NCBI GenBank assembly: GCA_964550025.1
Contig: CAZJYI010000053.1
Span: 3,754-67,753 of the forward strand
DNA from: CAZJYI01 sp964550025
GTDB taxonomy: Bacteria; Verrucomicrobiota; Kiritimatiellia; UBA8416; CAYOBW01
Reading direction: 5' to 3'
Length of the DNA: 64,000 nt
Position 1 is the first letter of the stretch, and the number at the start of each line of letters is the position of its first letter. The translations under genes were made by a program, and so were the position numbers. Below the pieces are notes generated by a model. The model was not told the origin of the DNA. It saw only the letters and a program-made list of their open reading frames with translations, and searched no databases. Positions 9,246 to 17,447 of the stretch are shown here, one piece after another.

Positions 9246-9958
9246 CTCCCCTTCGCAACCGGTACTGACCGCGACAGCTCAACGTAGTCTTTTTCGTCGG
9301 TTGCAACCCATTCGCGTTGAAGATCTTTTGTCGGCCTGGCGCCGGTCCTTTGCTGGCTACGCACCCTGAGCCGGTAGTGGTAGAGGCACCGGTCGGACGC
9401 ACGCATGGGTCCCAGGGCAAAGAAGACGCCGGCGGCCGTCCGCTGCACGCCGCTGCCACCGGGCGCCAGCCAACAGAATGCCCCGTCCTCGAGCCGTATC
9501 CGCAGCTTGTCGCGCAGTTCGCGGGTAGCCGCGACGGCTGTCGGGGGCAGTTCGAAATCCACGTGCCCCAGGAACGAAACGGCCGTCGGCTCCCACCCGT
9601 TCCCTTTCGCCGGGGCCAGGCAACATGTGCCGCGTACCACCGTCACACTCAACATCGGACGCCAGGCCGGTGCAATACGCACCTCCTGCGCGTGGAACCC
9701 CGCCGTCTGGTCCATCTTGAATCCCACCGTCTTCACGTCCTCGAGAACCAGCACGTACGGAAAGTCGATCCGCGCCTTGCCGACGATCAACTCCACCCCG
9801 AGCCGCTTCTCCAGCCATCCCTGGATGAAAACCCGCGCGCCGTCCGTGCGCACGGCGAAAAACAGCGTGGTCAGCACTACGAGGAGCAGGATCACGGCGG
9901 TCAGCAACGTACGCGGCAAACAGCCCTTGCGTTCCTCCTGCATGTCCCTGGGACTCAT
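9215..9958 (-). CDS. Membrane-anchored protein, AsmA/TamB-like N-terminus
   Basis: The 247-residue product has one strong membrane helix (TLLTAVILLLVVLTTLFFAV, residues 18-37) followed by RTDGARVFIQGWLEKRLGVELIVGKARIDFPYVLVLEDVKTVGF. This resembles the start of AsmA/TamB-type envelope proteins, where a helix precedes beta-strand repeats bridging the periplasm. The remainder has beta-strand character but no catalytic motif. Its position between yggS and the LPS genes suggests an envelope role. The C-terminal ten residues are encoded by a heptad array, so the natural end may have been truncated or extended. The family assignment is tentative. Confidence 0.55.
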   Translation of the reverse strand: MSPRDMQEERKGCLPRTLLTAVILLLVVLTTLFFAVRTDGARVFIQGWLEKRLGVELIVGKARIDFPYVLVLEDVKTVGFKMDQTAGFHAQEVRIAPAWRPMLSVTVVRGTCCLAPAKGNGWEPTAVSFLGHVDFELPPTAVAATRELRDKLRIRLEDGAFCWLAPGGSGVQRTAAGVFFALGPMRASDRCLYHYRLRVRSQQRTGARPTKDLQREWVATDEKDYVELSRSVPVAKGSEQQSVTSDQ

Positions 9959-9963
9959 AGCTT

Positions 9964-10012
9964 ACTCGTACACTCAGTCGCCCACACTTAGTCGGCTACA
10001 CCTGGTCGCCCC
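9964..10012. repeat. Heptad array with 14-base double unit (ACACTCA + GTCGCCC)
   Basis: Three 14-base units start at ACACTCAGTCGCCC, ACACTTAGTCGGCT and ACACCTGGTCGCCC. Each is two seven-base half-units. The array sits between yggS and the AsmA-like gene. Confidence 0.75.
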
Positions 10013-10052
10013 ACCTGCCCGATCCCGTCTTCCGGTGCTAACACGCCTTCAA

Positions 10053-10763
10053 TCACCCGCCCTTCCGGGCCACCGGTCTACGCCCGAAAAGCACCGTCCC
10101 AAGCCGTATCCAGGTAGCCCCCTCTTCGATGGCCACCTCGAAATCGTGCGACATACCCATGGACAGCCCTGGCAAATCGAATCCAGTCTCGTCCCGGGCG
10201 CTGTCGCGCAGCTCGCGAAGCCGTACAAAGAAGGGGCGTACGTCTTCCGGGTCTTCAGCAAACGGGGGCATCGTCATCAAGCCCACCACGTCAACATTCA
10301 TGGCCGAAGCCGCATGCTCGAGCAACGCCGGCAGCTCGACGGGGGCAAGACCGAACTTGCTCGCCTCACCGGCCACGTTGACCTGCACGCAGACAGGCAT
10401 CGTGACACCTTCGTCGCCCGCCGCCTCGTTGACCGCGTCCAGAAGACGGATCGAATCCACCGAGTGGATCATCCCGAACAGCCGCACGGCCTCGCGAACC
10501 TTGTTGCGCTGCAGGTGGCCTACCATGTGCCATTCGATCTGCCCGGGGCACAGGGGAATCTTGTGTCGTGCCTCCTGTATGCGATTCTCACCAAAGACGT
10601 CGACGCCGCAAGCGGCCGCCTCCGACACCGTATCAGGACCGAACTTCTTGGACACGGCAACCAGGGTCACATCGTCGCGCGACCTCCCACAACGGCCGCA
10701 AGCGGCCCCAATACGCCGCTCAACCGCCGCCAACCGCCCCTCAAAGCTGTCCGCCAGTTCCAT
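10053..10763 (-). CDS. yggS: YggS/PLPBP family pyridoxal phosphate homeostasis protein
   Basis: This family binds PLP and buffers vitamin B6 and amino-acid metabolism; it has no established catalytic activity. The 236-residue product has the PLP-lysine segment VTLVAVSKKF, FGENRIQEA, the EWHMVGHLQRNKV motif, VNVAGEASKFG, GLMTMPP, LSMGMSHDFEVAI and the final IRLGTVLFGRR. Length and motifs are typical. It lies downstream of recR and is separated from it by a heptad hairpin array. Confidence 0.94.
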   Translation of the reverse strand: MELADSFEGRLAAVERRIGAACGRCGRSRDDVTLVAVSKKFGPDTVSEAAACGVDVFGENRIQEARHKIPLCPGQIEWHMVGHLQRNKVREAVRLFGMIHSVDSIRLLDAVNEAAGDEGVTMPVCVQVNVAGEASKFGLAPVELPALLEHAASAMNVDVVGLMTMPPFAEDPEDVRPFFVRLRELRDSARDETGFDLPGLSMGMSHDFEVAIEEGATWIRLGTVLFGRRPVARKGG

Positions 10764-10802
10764 TGTCTGTCGCCTTTCCCGCCCGAGGGGCGTCCCGCTG
10801 CC

Positions 10803-10883
10803 CCAGTTATCAGTTATCAGTAATCAGTGATCTGTTACCTCCCCCACTGATAACTGATTACTGATAACTGGTCACTGACAACT
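10803..10883. repeat. Heptad array arranged as a long inverted repeat
   Basis: The left arm (10803-10837) is made of CAGTTAT/CAGTAAT/CAGTGAT units and the right arm (10846-10883) of ACTGATA/ACTGATT units. The right arm is the reverse complement of the left: CAGTTATCAGTAATCAGT on one side and ACTGATTACTGATAACTG on the other. A stable RNA hairpin is expected between recR and yggS. Confidence 0.9.
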
Positions 10884-10888
10884 TCCCC

Positions 10889-11491
10889 TCACGCCTCATG
10901 CCGATAGCTGATCGCCTTCCCCAGCGTGACGGCATCCGCATAGCGAATGCCGCTGCCCGCGGGCAATCCGAGCGCCAGGCGGCTCACCGCAACGTCAAGC
11001 GGGCGCAGCACTTCGACCAGGTAGCTGGCCGTGGACTCACCCTCGACGTCCGTGTTGGTGGCCAGGATGACCTCGGCAAACCCTTCCTCTCGAACGCGCG
11101 CCACCAGCGCTTCCACGCGGATATCGGCGCGTCCTTCGCCACGCATGGGCGACAGCCGCCCCATGAGCGCGTGGTAGCGCCCGTGGTACTGTCCCGTTCT
11201 TTCGATCAGTACGATGTCGTTGGGGTCCTCGACCACGCACAACAGGGTTGCATCGCGCCGCGGACTCGTGCAAAGCGTGCAGGGGTCGCGATCGACGGTA
11301 GTGATGCTGCCGCAGCGGCCGCAGCCTCGCATACGTTCGCCGACCTCCCGCAACGACTCCACGAGCTCCTGCAGAAGCCCTTCCCGGTCACGCACGAGCT
11401 TTATGGCCATGCGCTCGGCGGAACGGCGTCCGACTCCGGGGAGCTTTCCGAGACAGTGGGTCAGCCTGTCCAGTGACGTAGCCGGATTCAT
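10889..11491 (-). CDS. recR: Recombination mediator RecR
   Basis: RecR works with RecF/RecO to load RecA at gapped DNA. The 200-residue product has the N-terminal helix-hairpin-helix (LGKLPGVGRRSAERMA), a four-cysteine zinc finger (CGRCGSITTVDRDPCTLC), a Toprim domain with VVEDPNDIVLIE and ATNTDVEGESTASYL, and the C-terminal LALGLPAGSGIRYADAVTLGKAI. The ATG at 11491 lies two bases after the ybaB stop; a TTG two codons upstream is less likely. The order dnaX-ybaB-recR is conserved in many bacteria. Confidence 0.96.
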   Translation of the reverse strand: MNPATSLDRLTHCLGKLPGVGRRSAERMAIKLVRDREGLLQELVESLREVGERMRGCGRCGSITTVDRDPCTLCTSPRRDATLLCVVEDPNDIVLIERTGQYHGRYHALMGRLSPMRGEGRADIRVEALVARVREEGFAEVILATNTDVEGESTASYLVEVLRPLDVAVSRLALGLPAGSGIRYADAVTLGKAISYRHEA

Positions 11492-11493
11492 GC

Positions 11494-11796
11494 TCAACCG
11501 AACAGGTCGCCCAGCCCCATGCCTCCCGTGAGACGCTGCATGTCGTTGGCGGCTGCCTTCTTGGAGGAATCAAGAGCGCTGTTGACCGTGGAGACCAGGA
11601 GTTTCTGCAACCGTTCTTTGCGAGACGGGTCCAGCAGGTCGGGGTCGATGCTGATGCTCTTTACCGACATGTCGCCCTTCGCAACGACCGTAATGGAACC
11701 GTCCGTGCTCTTCACCTCAACGGTCTTGCGGGCAAGCTCCTTCTGCATCTTCTTGACCTGCTTGACCTGCTTCATCATCTTCAACATGTTCGCCAT
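11494..11796 (-). CDS. ybaB: YbaB/EbfC nucleoid-associated protein
   Basis: This small DNA-binding protein is usually co-transcribed with dnaX and recR. The 100-residue product begins MANMLKMMKQVKQVKKMQKE, has the central VKSTDGSITVVAKGDMSVKSISIDPDLL beta part, and ends in a glycine-rich GGMGLGDLFG tail. The ATG at 11796 is preceded by AAGGGA and is preferred to a GTG at 11814. It starts 14 bases after dnaX stops. Confidence 0.94.
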   Translation of the reverse strand: MANMLKMMKQVKQVKKMQKELARKTVEVKSTDGSITVVAKGDMSVKSISIDPDLLDPSRKERLQKLLVSTVNSALDSSKKAAANDMQRLTGGMGLGDLFG

Positions 11797-11810
11797 TGGT
11801 TGTCCCTTTC

Positions 11811-13544
11811 TCACTCTCTCACATCAATAATGTCGCCCTTGAACAGGTCCATCGCCTTCTTCACGGCGGGATCGTCGCGCCAGATCGCCACGTCGACGGG
11901 CGGCTTCGACGGCGTTTTCCCCCCATCCGCCGCGGGAAGCTGCTCCGCGTCAGAAGCTGCCGTGCTCTCCCCGGGGGCGGACGGCGGGGATGCAGGCACG
12001 CCGCCGGCGGCGTCCGGCGCGGCAAGTACAAAGGCAACGCGGAGACCCGGTTTCAGTTCGTCACCGATCACTTTCTCCAGCGCGCGACGGTTGCGCGCAG
12101 CCTTCAGATTGTCCATCTCGCTCTCGAACTCGGGATCCAACGCAATCGTGACCTCGCCCCCGGACACGGACACGGGGCGCGCGTCGGGCAGCGACGCGCG
12201 AACCATCACCGCCATCTTCCCGGTCCGCTCGCAGATCCGCGGCCACTTGGCCGCCAACTGCGCAGACAGCTCCTCGTCGGTCAGTGCCGGTGGAGCGGCC
12301 GTAGCTTCCCGCACCGCGGGTTCGGACCGCGTCACCTCGTAGGCTGTCGGCGCCGCGGCGACAGTACGTCCCTGCGCCGGCGCCGACGCACCACCGCCGC
12401 CCTCCACCAGGAGCTCGTTGACCTTGCGTAGAATCTGCTCCAGCGATACCACCGTGGCCGCCCTCGCACAGCGAATCAGCGCCGTTTCCATAAGCGTACG
12501 GCGCGAAAGGGCGAACTTCATCCGGTCGTCCGTCTCGGTCAGAATGCTGGTCACGCGCAGGATTCGGTCCATGTTGGTCGAGCCCGCCTGCTCCTTCAGG
12601 GTCTCTACCTGCCCCTCCGTGAGGTCCAATTCGGCCGCGTCAGCGGCATTGACATGCATACAGACGAGCAGATTGCGAAAATGCTCCAGCAGTTCCAGCA
12701 GGAGACGCCTCAGGTCCTTGCCGCCCTCGTCCAGCTCGTGGATCATCCTGACGATCGCACGGATGTCCCCCGCCAGAATGCTGCCTGCAAGTTCCTCAAG
12801 CACCCCGCGCGAAACCAGTCCGAAGACGGCAAGCACGTCCTCCTCCGTGAGCTCGTTGCCCTTGAAGGAAATGAGCTGGTCAAGCGCCGACTCGGCATCC
12901 CGCAGTCCACCCTCCGAGCCGCGCGCGATCGCCAGAAGTGCATCTTCCCCGATTTTGATCTTCTCCGTCTTGGCGATGAGCCGCAAGCGTTCGATAATGG
13001 CCCCGACCGGGATGCGACGCAGGTCGAAACGCTGGCAGCGGGAGATGATCGTCGCCAGGATCTTGTCCGGCTCGGTCGTTGCAAACAGGAACTTGACGTG
13101 CGGGGGAGGCTCCTCGAGCGTCTTGAGCAGCGCGTTGAAAGCCGCGTTGCTCAACATGTGGACCTCGTCGATGATGTAGACCTTGTGCGGCCCGCGCGCG
13201 GGAGCGTACTTGACTGTATCGCGCAGTTCGCGGACCTGCTCAACGCCGTTGTTGGAGGCACCGTCGATCTCGAGCACGTCCAGGCTCGTGCCCGACGTGA
13301 TCTCGTTGCAGGAGTCACACGTATCGCAGGGCGTCGTGGTGGGCCCATCCTGGCAGTTGAGCGCCTTGGCGAATATGCGGGCAACGGACGTCTTGCCCAC
13401 TCCGCGCGGCCCTACAAAGAGATAGGCGTGCGCCGTGCGGCCCGACTCGATGGCGTTCGCCAGCGTGCGGGTAACGTGCTCCTGACCAACAACATCGGAA
13501 AACTGCTGTGGCCGCCATTTGCGGGCAATTACCTCGTAGGACAT
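11811..13544 (-). CDS. dnaX: DNA polymerase III subunit gamma/tau
   Basis: The clamp-loader ATPase is 577 residues long. Domain I carries Walker A GPRGVGKTS (residues 45-53), a zinc module with Cys64, Cys73, Cys76 and Cys79, and Walker B IIDEVHMLSNAAFNALLKTLEEPP; sensor 1 ATTEPDKIL and the arginine-finger region SRCQRFDLRRI follow. After domain III there is a Pro/Ala-rich linker and a C-terminal globular part, so a tau-like form is encoded. The open frame upstream of 13544 is translated TTCGAA-class repeat; the ATG at 13544 has GGAAGAG ahead of it. It is the first gene of the long minus-strand run. Confidence 0.95.
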   Translation of the reverse strand: MSYEVIARKWRPQQFSDVVGQEHVTRTLANAIESGRTAHAYLFVGPRGVGKTSVARIFAKALNCQDGPTTTPCDTCDSCNEITSGTSLDVLEIDGASNNGVEQVRELRDTVKYAPARGPHKVYIIDEVHMLSNAAFNALLKTLEEPPPHVKFLFATTEPDKILATIISRCQRFDLRRIPVGAIIERLRLIAKTEKIKIGEDALLAIARGSEGGLRDAESALDQLISFKGNELTEEDVLAVFGLVSRGVLEELAGSILAGDIRAIVRMIHELDEGGKDLRRLLLELLEHFRNLLVCMHVNAADAAELDLTEGQVETLKEQAGSTNMDRILRVTSILTETDDRMKFALSRRTLMETALIRCARAATVVSLEQILRKVNELLVEGGGGASAPAQGRTVAAAPTAYEVTRSEPAVREATAAPPALTDEELSAQLAAKWPRICERTGKMAVMVRASLPDARPVSVSGGEVTIALDPEFESEMDNLKAARNRRALEKVIGDELKPGLRVAFVLAAPDAAGGVPASPPSAPGESTAASDAEQLPAADGGKTPSKPPVDVAIWRDDPAVKKAMDLFKGDIIDVRE

Positions 13545-13595
13545 AGTATCTCTTCCATTTGGATCCGATCCAAACAGGACGTCCGGCGGCAAACC

Positions 13596-13760
13596 CGAAT
13601 CTCGAATACCGAAACTCGAAACAAATGCGAAACTCGAAGGTTCAAACGCCCGAAACCAAGAGGAGGCCCCCCGCCTCACGTCCGGCTATTCGGTCATTTC
13701 CCTCTCTCGGTTTTCGGGATTGTCTCGTATTTCGGATTTCGACATTCGGATTTGCGGCCT
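13596..13760. repeat. TTCGAA-class heptad element with inverted arms, copy 1
   Basis: The left arm (13596-13660) repeats CGAATCT, CGAATAC and CGAAACT-type units; the right arm (13709-13760) repeats the complementary TTTCGGA, TTTCGAC and ATTCGGA units. A middle section contains GGTTCAAACGCCCGAAACC. The element fills the 328-base space between dnaX and tadA. A second copy in opposite orientation is at 30711-30863, sharing arm units, the TTGTCTCG stretch and the GACCGAAACC/CCCGAAACC segment. Confidence 0.88.
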
Positions 13761-13872
13761 TGTGACCGTTTGGAATGGGATCCGTCTACCAATCACCGTC
13801 GATATGCCGATCTCTGATAACGGTTTCGCTTTGGTTTGACAAGGATATTAGGTTCGCGCACAGTGCCGCAAC

Positions 13873-14358
13873 ATGACGGAGCCGCAGGTCCACGAACACT
13901 ATATGAAGATGGCGCTCGACCAGGCACACAAGGCCGAGGAGGCCGGTGAGGTGCCGACGGGCTGCGTGATCGTGCGGCGCGGCGCCGAACCGTTTCCGGC
14001 CTCCTGGCCCATCATCGGCCGCGCCCACAACCAGACCGAACTGCTCAAAGACCCCACGGCCCACGCCGAAATGATCGCCATCACACAGGCCGCATCGGCC
14101 ATGGACGACTGGCGCCTGACCGACACGGTCCTCTACGTCACCAAGGAGCCCTGCGCCATGTGCGCCGGGGCCATCGTACTGGCGCGCATTCCGCTCGTCG
14201 TTTTCGGCGCCGCCGACCCCCGCCGCGGCGCCGTTTCGGTCTTCAACATCCTCAACCACCCCCAGCTCAACCACCGCTGCGAAGTCATCTCCGGCGTCCT
14301 CGCCCACGAATGCGCCACGATTCTCAAGGCCTTCTTCGCGAAGAAACGCGCAAAGTAG
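13873..14358 (+). CDS. tadA: tRNA adenosine-34 deaminase TadA
   Basis: TadA converts the wobble adenosine of tRNA-Arg(ACG) to inosine. The 161-residue protein has the zinc-binding and catalytic residues His64 and Glu66 (HAEMIA) and Cys94/Cys97 (EPCAMCAGA), plus MKMALDQAHKAEEAGEVPTG and the GAADPRRGAVSVFNIL segment. A few extra residues (EPFPASWP) lie in the loop before GRAHNQT compared with the usual enzyme. It is divergent from dnaX, with a heptad element in between. Confidence 0.92.
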   Translation: MTEPQVHEHYMKMALDQAHKAEEAGEVPTGCVIVRRGAEPFPASWPIIGRAHNQTELLKDPTAHAEMIAITQAASAMDDWRLTDTVLYVTKEPCAMCAGAIVLARIPLVVFGAADPRRGAVSVFNILNHPQLNHRCEVISGVLAHECATILKAFFAKKRAK

Positions 14359-14470
14359 CGGAACGCGCCAAGCGTTCCGATCTCCGGGAGAGGTTGACTC
14401 CTTCTCCGAACACGGAGTAATATGCCCGCGTCTTCACGCGTATCCGCCACGAAGCCGAAATGAGGGGTCC

Positions 14471-15244
14471 ATGATGAAGGTTCTGGCTGTCAATGGGACG
14501 TATCGCAAGAACGGTTCGACGTCGAAGCTCGTAGAAAGCGCCCTGGAAGGGGCGGCATCGAAGGGAGCGGAGACCGAGATGGTCCTCCTCGTCGAGCACG
14601 ACCTGAAGTGGTGTCTGAACTGCCTGCAGTGCTACAAGGACGTCGACTCCACGCCGTTGGGTCCCTGCTGCCTGGAGGACGATATCGACCAGCTCGTGGA
14701 GAAGCTTGACCAGGCGGACGGCGTCATCTTCGCGACGCCGCTGCACTGCGGAATGCCTACCGGGATCATGATGGCATTCATCGAGCGGATAACCTTCCGG
14801 CTGTGCCGTCCCGGCGGCGAAGTCTGCGGTCTGAAGGCATGCCCGACACCGCGGCGGACGGACAAGGTACGCGCCGTGGCCAGCATCGTGAACGCCGGCG
14901 GCATACCGGGCAGCCTGCGCAGGATGTGTGATGCCACGCCGTACCTCAAGGAAACGCTGACGATGGGCCTGAACGGCCACTGGATCGGGGATACGTACGC
15001 GGACGCAAGACTCACGAAGCAACCCGAAACAGACGCCGACTGGAACAACATCTTCGGACTGCGCAAACTGACCGGGGCGCAGTTGAAAGAGGCCCGCGAG
15101 CTCGGCGCGAAGATGGCCGAGGCGCTAGAAGGCCCGGCGCTGAAGCCCAGCCCGCTCATCGACCCGATCGGCAACGTGATGGGCCGCGCCTATCTCGCCC
15201 TGGCCGGCTCTTACAAGACGGTTGGAGACGACGCAGCGGAGTAA
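14471..15244 (+). CDS. NADPH-dependent FMN reductase / flavodoxin-fold protein
   Basis: The 257-residue product opens with the FMN-binding pattern of this fold, VLAVNGTYRKNGSTSKLVESAL, followed by a cysteine cluster (WCLNCLQCYKD, then GPCCLEDD) and the FATPLHCGMPTGIMMAFIERI helix. The cysteines resemble the iron-sulfur flavoprotein subgroup, although the spacing C-x2-C-x2-C is unusual. A GAGGGG site precedes the two adjacent ATG codons. Substrate and partner are unknown. The gene converges with the next one; their stops are five bases apart. Confidence 0.75.
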   Translation: MMKVLAVNGTYRKNGSTSKLVESALEGAASKGAETEMVLLVEHDLKWCLNCLQCYKDVDSTPLGPCCLEDDIDQLVEKLDQADGVIFATPLHCGMPTGIMMAFIERITFRLCRPGGEVCGLKACPTPRRTDKVRAVASIVNAGGIPGSLRRMCDATPYLKETLTMGLNGHWIGDTYADARLTKQPETDADWNNIFGLRKLTGAQLKEARELGAKMAEALEGPALKPSPLIDPIGNVMGRAYLALAGSYKTVGDDAAE

Positions 15245-15249
15245 GACTC

Positions 15250-17220
15250 CTATTCCCCCTCCCCCTCTCCTTCGGGCGTGGCCGGCGTCTCGGGTTCGGG
15301 GGCCTTTTCCTCAACCGCTGGGGGTGACTCTGCTTCGGGCTCGGACTCGGCTTCGGGCGTCTCGAGAGCAGCGGCCTTCTCAACCGCCGGCTTCTCCGGC
15401 TGGGCAGGCGTCTCGGGCGCCGCATCCTCGGCGGGCTTCGCGGCGGCCGCTTCCTCGGCAGGCTTCTCGGGTGCCACCGGTTCCACGGCCTCCTCGGCGG
15501 CGGGTTCCGCCTGTTCCGCGGGCTTCACGGGCTCGACCGGTGTCTCCGGAGCTTCCGGTTTCTCGGGCGTCTCGGGAGCTGCCGGGGTCCCTTCAGGCTC
15601 CACCGGGGCGGGCTTCACCTTCTCCGCCCCACCGGGGATCCCCGCCAACTCCTTCTCGATTTCAGCCCGGGACTTGCTGTCGCCCCCGACCTCTTCGAGC
15701 GCCTTCTCATAGTATTCGCGCGCTTCCTTGTAGGCGGCTTCGGCCTCTTGCGTGCGTCCGGCGTCCTTGTAGATGCCGGCGATGCGCTTGGCATTGAAAC
15801 CCAGTGTCATCTCCTTGGTGTGCCGGATTCCCGTCGACGGATCGGTCTCGGCGTCTTCCCAGGTCTCCACGTATTCCATGAACCTGCGGAAGCACTTCAC
15901 GGCCGTGTCCACGTCGCCGCGTTTCAGCGCCAGGTGCGCCTGCACCTTGTCTTTGGCCATCCTGACCCACTTCTCGTCGCGACTCTTGACTCCGGCTTCC
16001 AGCAATGCCAACGCGCCTTCGTAGTCCTCGGTCATGAAGCAGCCGTCGATCAGCATGACCTTGAACTGCTCCTTCTCATCGCCCTCCGCCAACTTGGCAT
16101 TCAGCGCGTTCCCTATCTTGACCATGGCCGCAATGCCTTCCGGCCCGGCCTTCCCCAGCACGTAGTAGAACTCTGTTCGAAACAGTCCGACTCGAACGTC
16201 GTGCGGCACGCCCACCTTCTCCAGGAGCTCGAAGCGTGCCGGTATCTCGTCGGCCTTGTCGTATTTCTTGAGAAGGGCAACCCACTGTCTGGCCGCCTCG
16301 CGAGCCGTGGCCGCCTTCTGCTTCTGAGACAGCAGGAGATACTCGCAAAGCTGGTCGACAATGCCCGCCCGGTCCTGGGCCAGGGCCTTCGTGCAGAGCC
16401 GCTGGAAGAGCTGGCGCAGGTCCCGGTCTTCCACCGAGTCCGCCAACTGCATCACCAGGTCAACGATATCCTCCCACTCGCCCGTCTCGACGGCCAGGTT
16501 CAGCCGCAGAACACGGACCAGCGTCACCAGCTCCGGAACGGACGCGCCGGTTTCGCCAATCAGGTTGACCAGGCCGCGCGCGGAATCGAACTTCTTGCGC
16601 TCGACAAGCCGGGCCACCACGTATTTCAGGATGTTGGCGCTCTGGACAGGCTCGAACGTCTCGATGCACTGCGGCACGAGCTCCCTGACGCGCTTCCTCT
16701 GCCCATAGGCATAGCATGCGTCAAGATGCCAGGCAAACGCGGGCCTGGACGCACTCTCCGGCAACTCCATTTCAAAGAGCTGTTTCGTCCATTCAAAGGT
16801 CGCCGCGTCGTCGCCCGAACGGACTTTGTGCCCGTAGATGACCCCCAGCGCGTTGCCGACAAGCGCCGGGTCCTTGCCCGCCGCCTCGATGAACTTCGCT
16901 TCCGCCTCGCCCGCGCGGCCCGCATTCACGAGCTCCTGGATCAGCATTCTCAGTACGCGCGGCGTGCCTTCGCCGTACTTCCCCGTTTCGTAGGCAACGG
17001 TCATCCTCTGAATCGCGCCGTTGGTATCGCCCGCACGGAGCATCTCGTAGACCTGCTCGTGGAAGCCCTGCAAGGTATCCGGCTCGATCTCATCGATCTT
17101 CACGGGCGGCTCCTTCGGCGGGGGAACCTCCTCGTCCTTGCGGCAACTGCGCACCGCGACAATGATCACCACTATCGCCACAACGGCGATGATTCCTGCG
17201 ATTACCGGCTTCTGCTTCAT
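15250..17220 (-). CDS. Membrane-anchored helical-repeat protein with long Pro/Ala/Glu tail
   Basis: The function is not recognised. The 656-residue product has an N-terminal anchor (VIAGIIAVVAIVVIIVAV, about residues 5-22), then a long alpha-helical body with TPR-like pairs, such as DTNGAIQRMTVAYETGKYGEG and YKDAGRTQEAEAAYKEAREYYEKALEE. Roughly the last 115 residues are low-complexity Pro/Ala/Glu/Val. The ATG at 17220 is chosen because the anchor follows directly. The shape suggests a cell-envelope scaffold. It is convergent with the flavoprotein gene and divergent from dapL. Confidence 0.7.
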   Translation of the reverse strand: MKQKPVIAGIIAVVAIVVIIVAVRSCRKDEEVPPPKEPPVKIDEIEPDTLQGFHEQVYEMLRAGDTNGAIQRMTVAYETGKYGEGTPRVLRMLIQELVNAGRAGEAEAKFIEAAGKDPALVGNALGVIYGHKVRSGDDAATFEWTKQLFEMELPESASRPAFAWHLDACYAYGQRKRVRELVPQCIETFEPVQSANILKYVVARLVERKKFDSARGLVNLIGETGASVPELVTLVRVLRLNLAVETGEWEDIVDLVMQLADSVEDRDLRQLFQRLCTKALAQDRAGIVDQLCEYLLLSQKQKAATAREAARQWVALLKKYDKADEIPARFELLEKVGVPHDVRVGLFRTEFYYVLGKAGPEGIAAMVKIGNALNAKLAEGDEKEQFKVMLIDGCFMTEDYEGALALLEAGVKSRDEKWVRMAKDKVQAHLALKRGDVDTAVKCFRRFMEYVETWEDAETDPSTGIRHTKEMTLGFNAKRIAGIYKDAGRTQEAEAAYKEAREYYEKALEEVGGDSKSRAEIEKELAGIPGGAEKVKPAPVEPEGTPAAPETPEKPEAPETPVEPVKPAEQAEPAAEEAVEPVAPEKPAEEAAAAKPAEDAAPETPAQPEKPAVEKAAALETPEAESEPEAESPPAVEEKAPEPETPATPEGEGEGE

Positions 17221-17368
17221 GTTCGTGTTCTCCTCTGTTGCCCAGTAGTCAGCATCAACCCACACAGCACGCCATCCAGGTCGTACAGATTGGCGACTCG
17301 ATAGGATAATCTGACGTCGCGTTTTAACAAGGGAAAAACGCGCGGCCCGAGGAGCACCGAGTCAGGCT

Positions 17369-17398
17369 TTGACATTTCGGTCGAACGCCCTACCATAC
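17369..17398 (+). promoter_or_regulatory. Candidate sigma70-type promoter for dapL
   Basis: A perfect TTGACA (17369-17374) is followed after 16 bases by TACCAT (17391-17396) or after 18 by CCATAC. The dapL ATG is about 50 bases further on. The -10 is only a partial match. Confidence 0.4.
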
Positions 17399-17447
17399 GC
17401 GCTTTTCGTTTGATCAACGGCTTATTCCACAACGGAGGCACAACACA

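Noticed and set aside
10803..10883. CRISPR-like repeat structure
   Set aside because: The units are seven bases long with no spacers, so this is a simple tandem array, not a CRISPR.
13640..13660. GGTTCAAAC as a tRNA T-loop
   Set aside because: No acceptor stem, anticodon arm or D arm can be built around it; it is part of the TTCGAA-class element.
14134..14450. Minus-strand frame opposite tadA
   Set aside because: Antisense to a gene with intact deaminase motifs.
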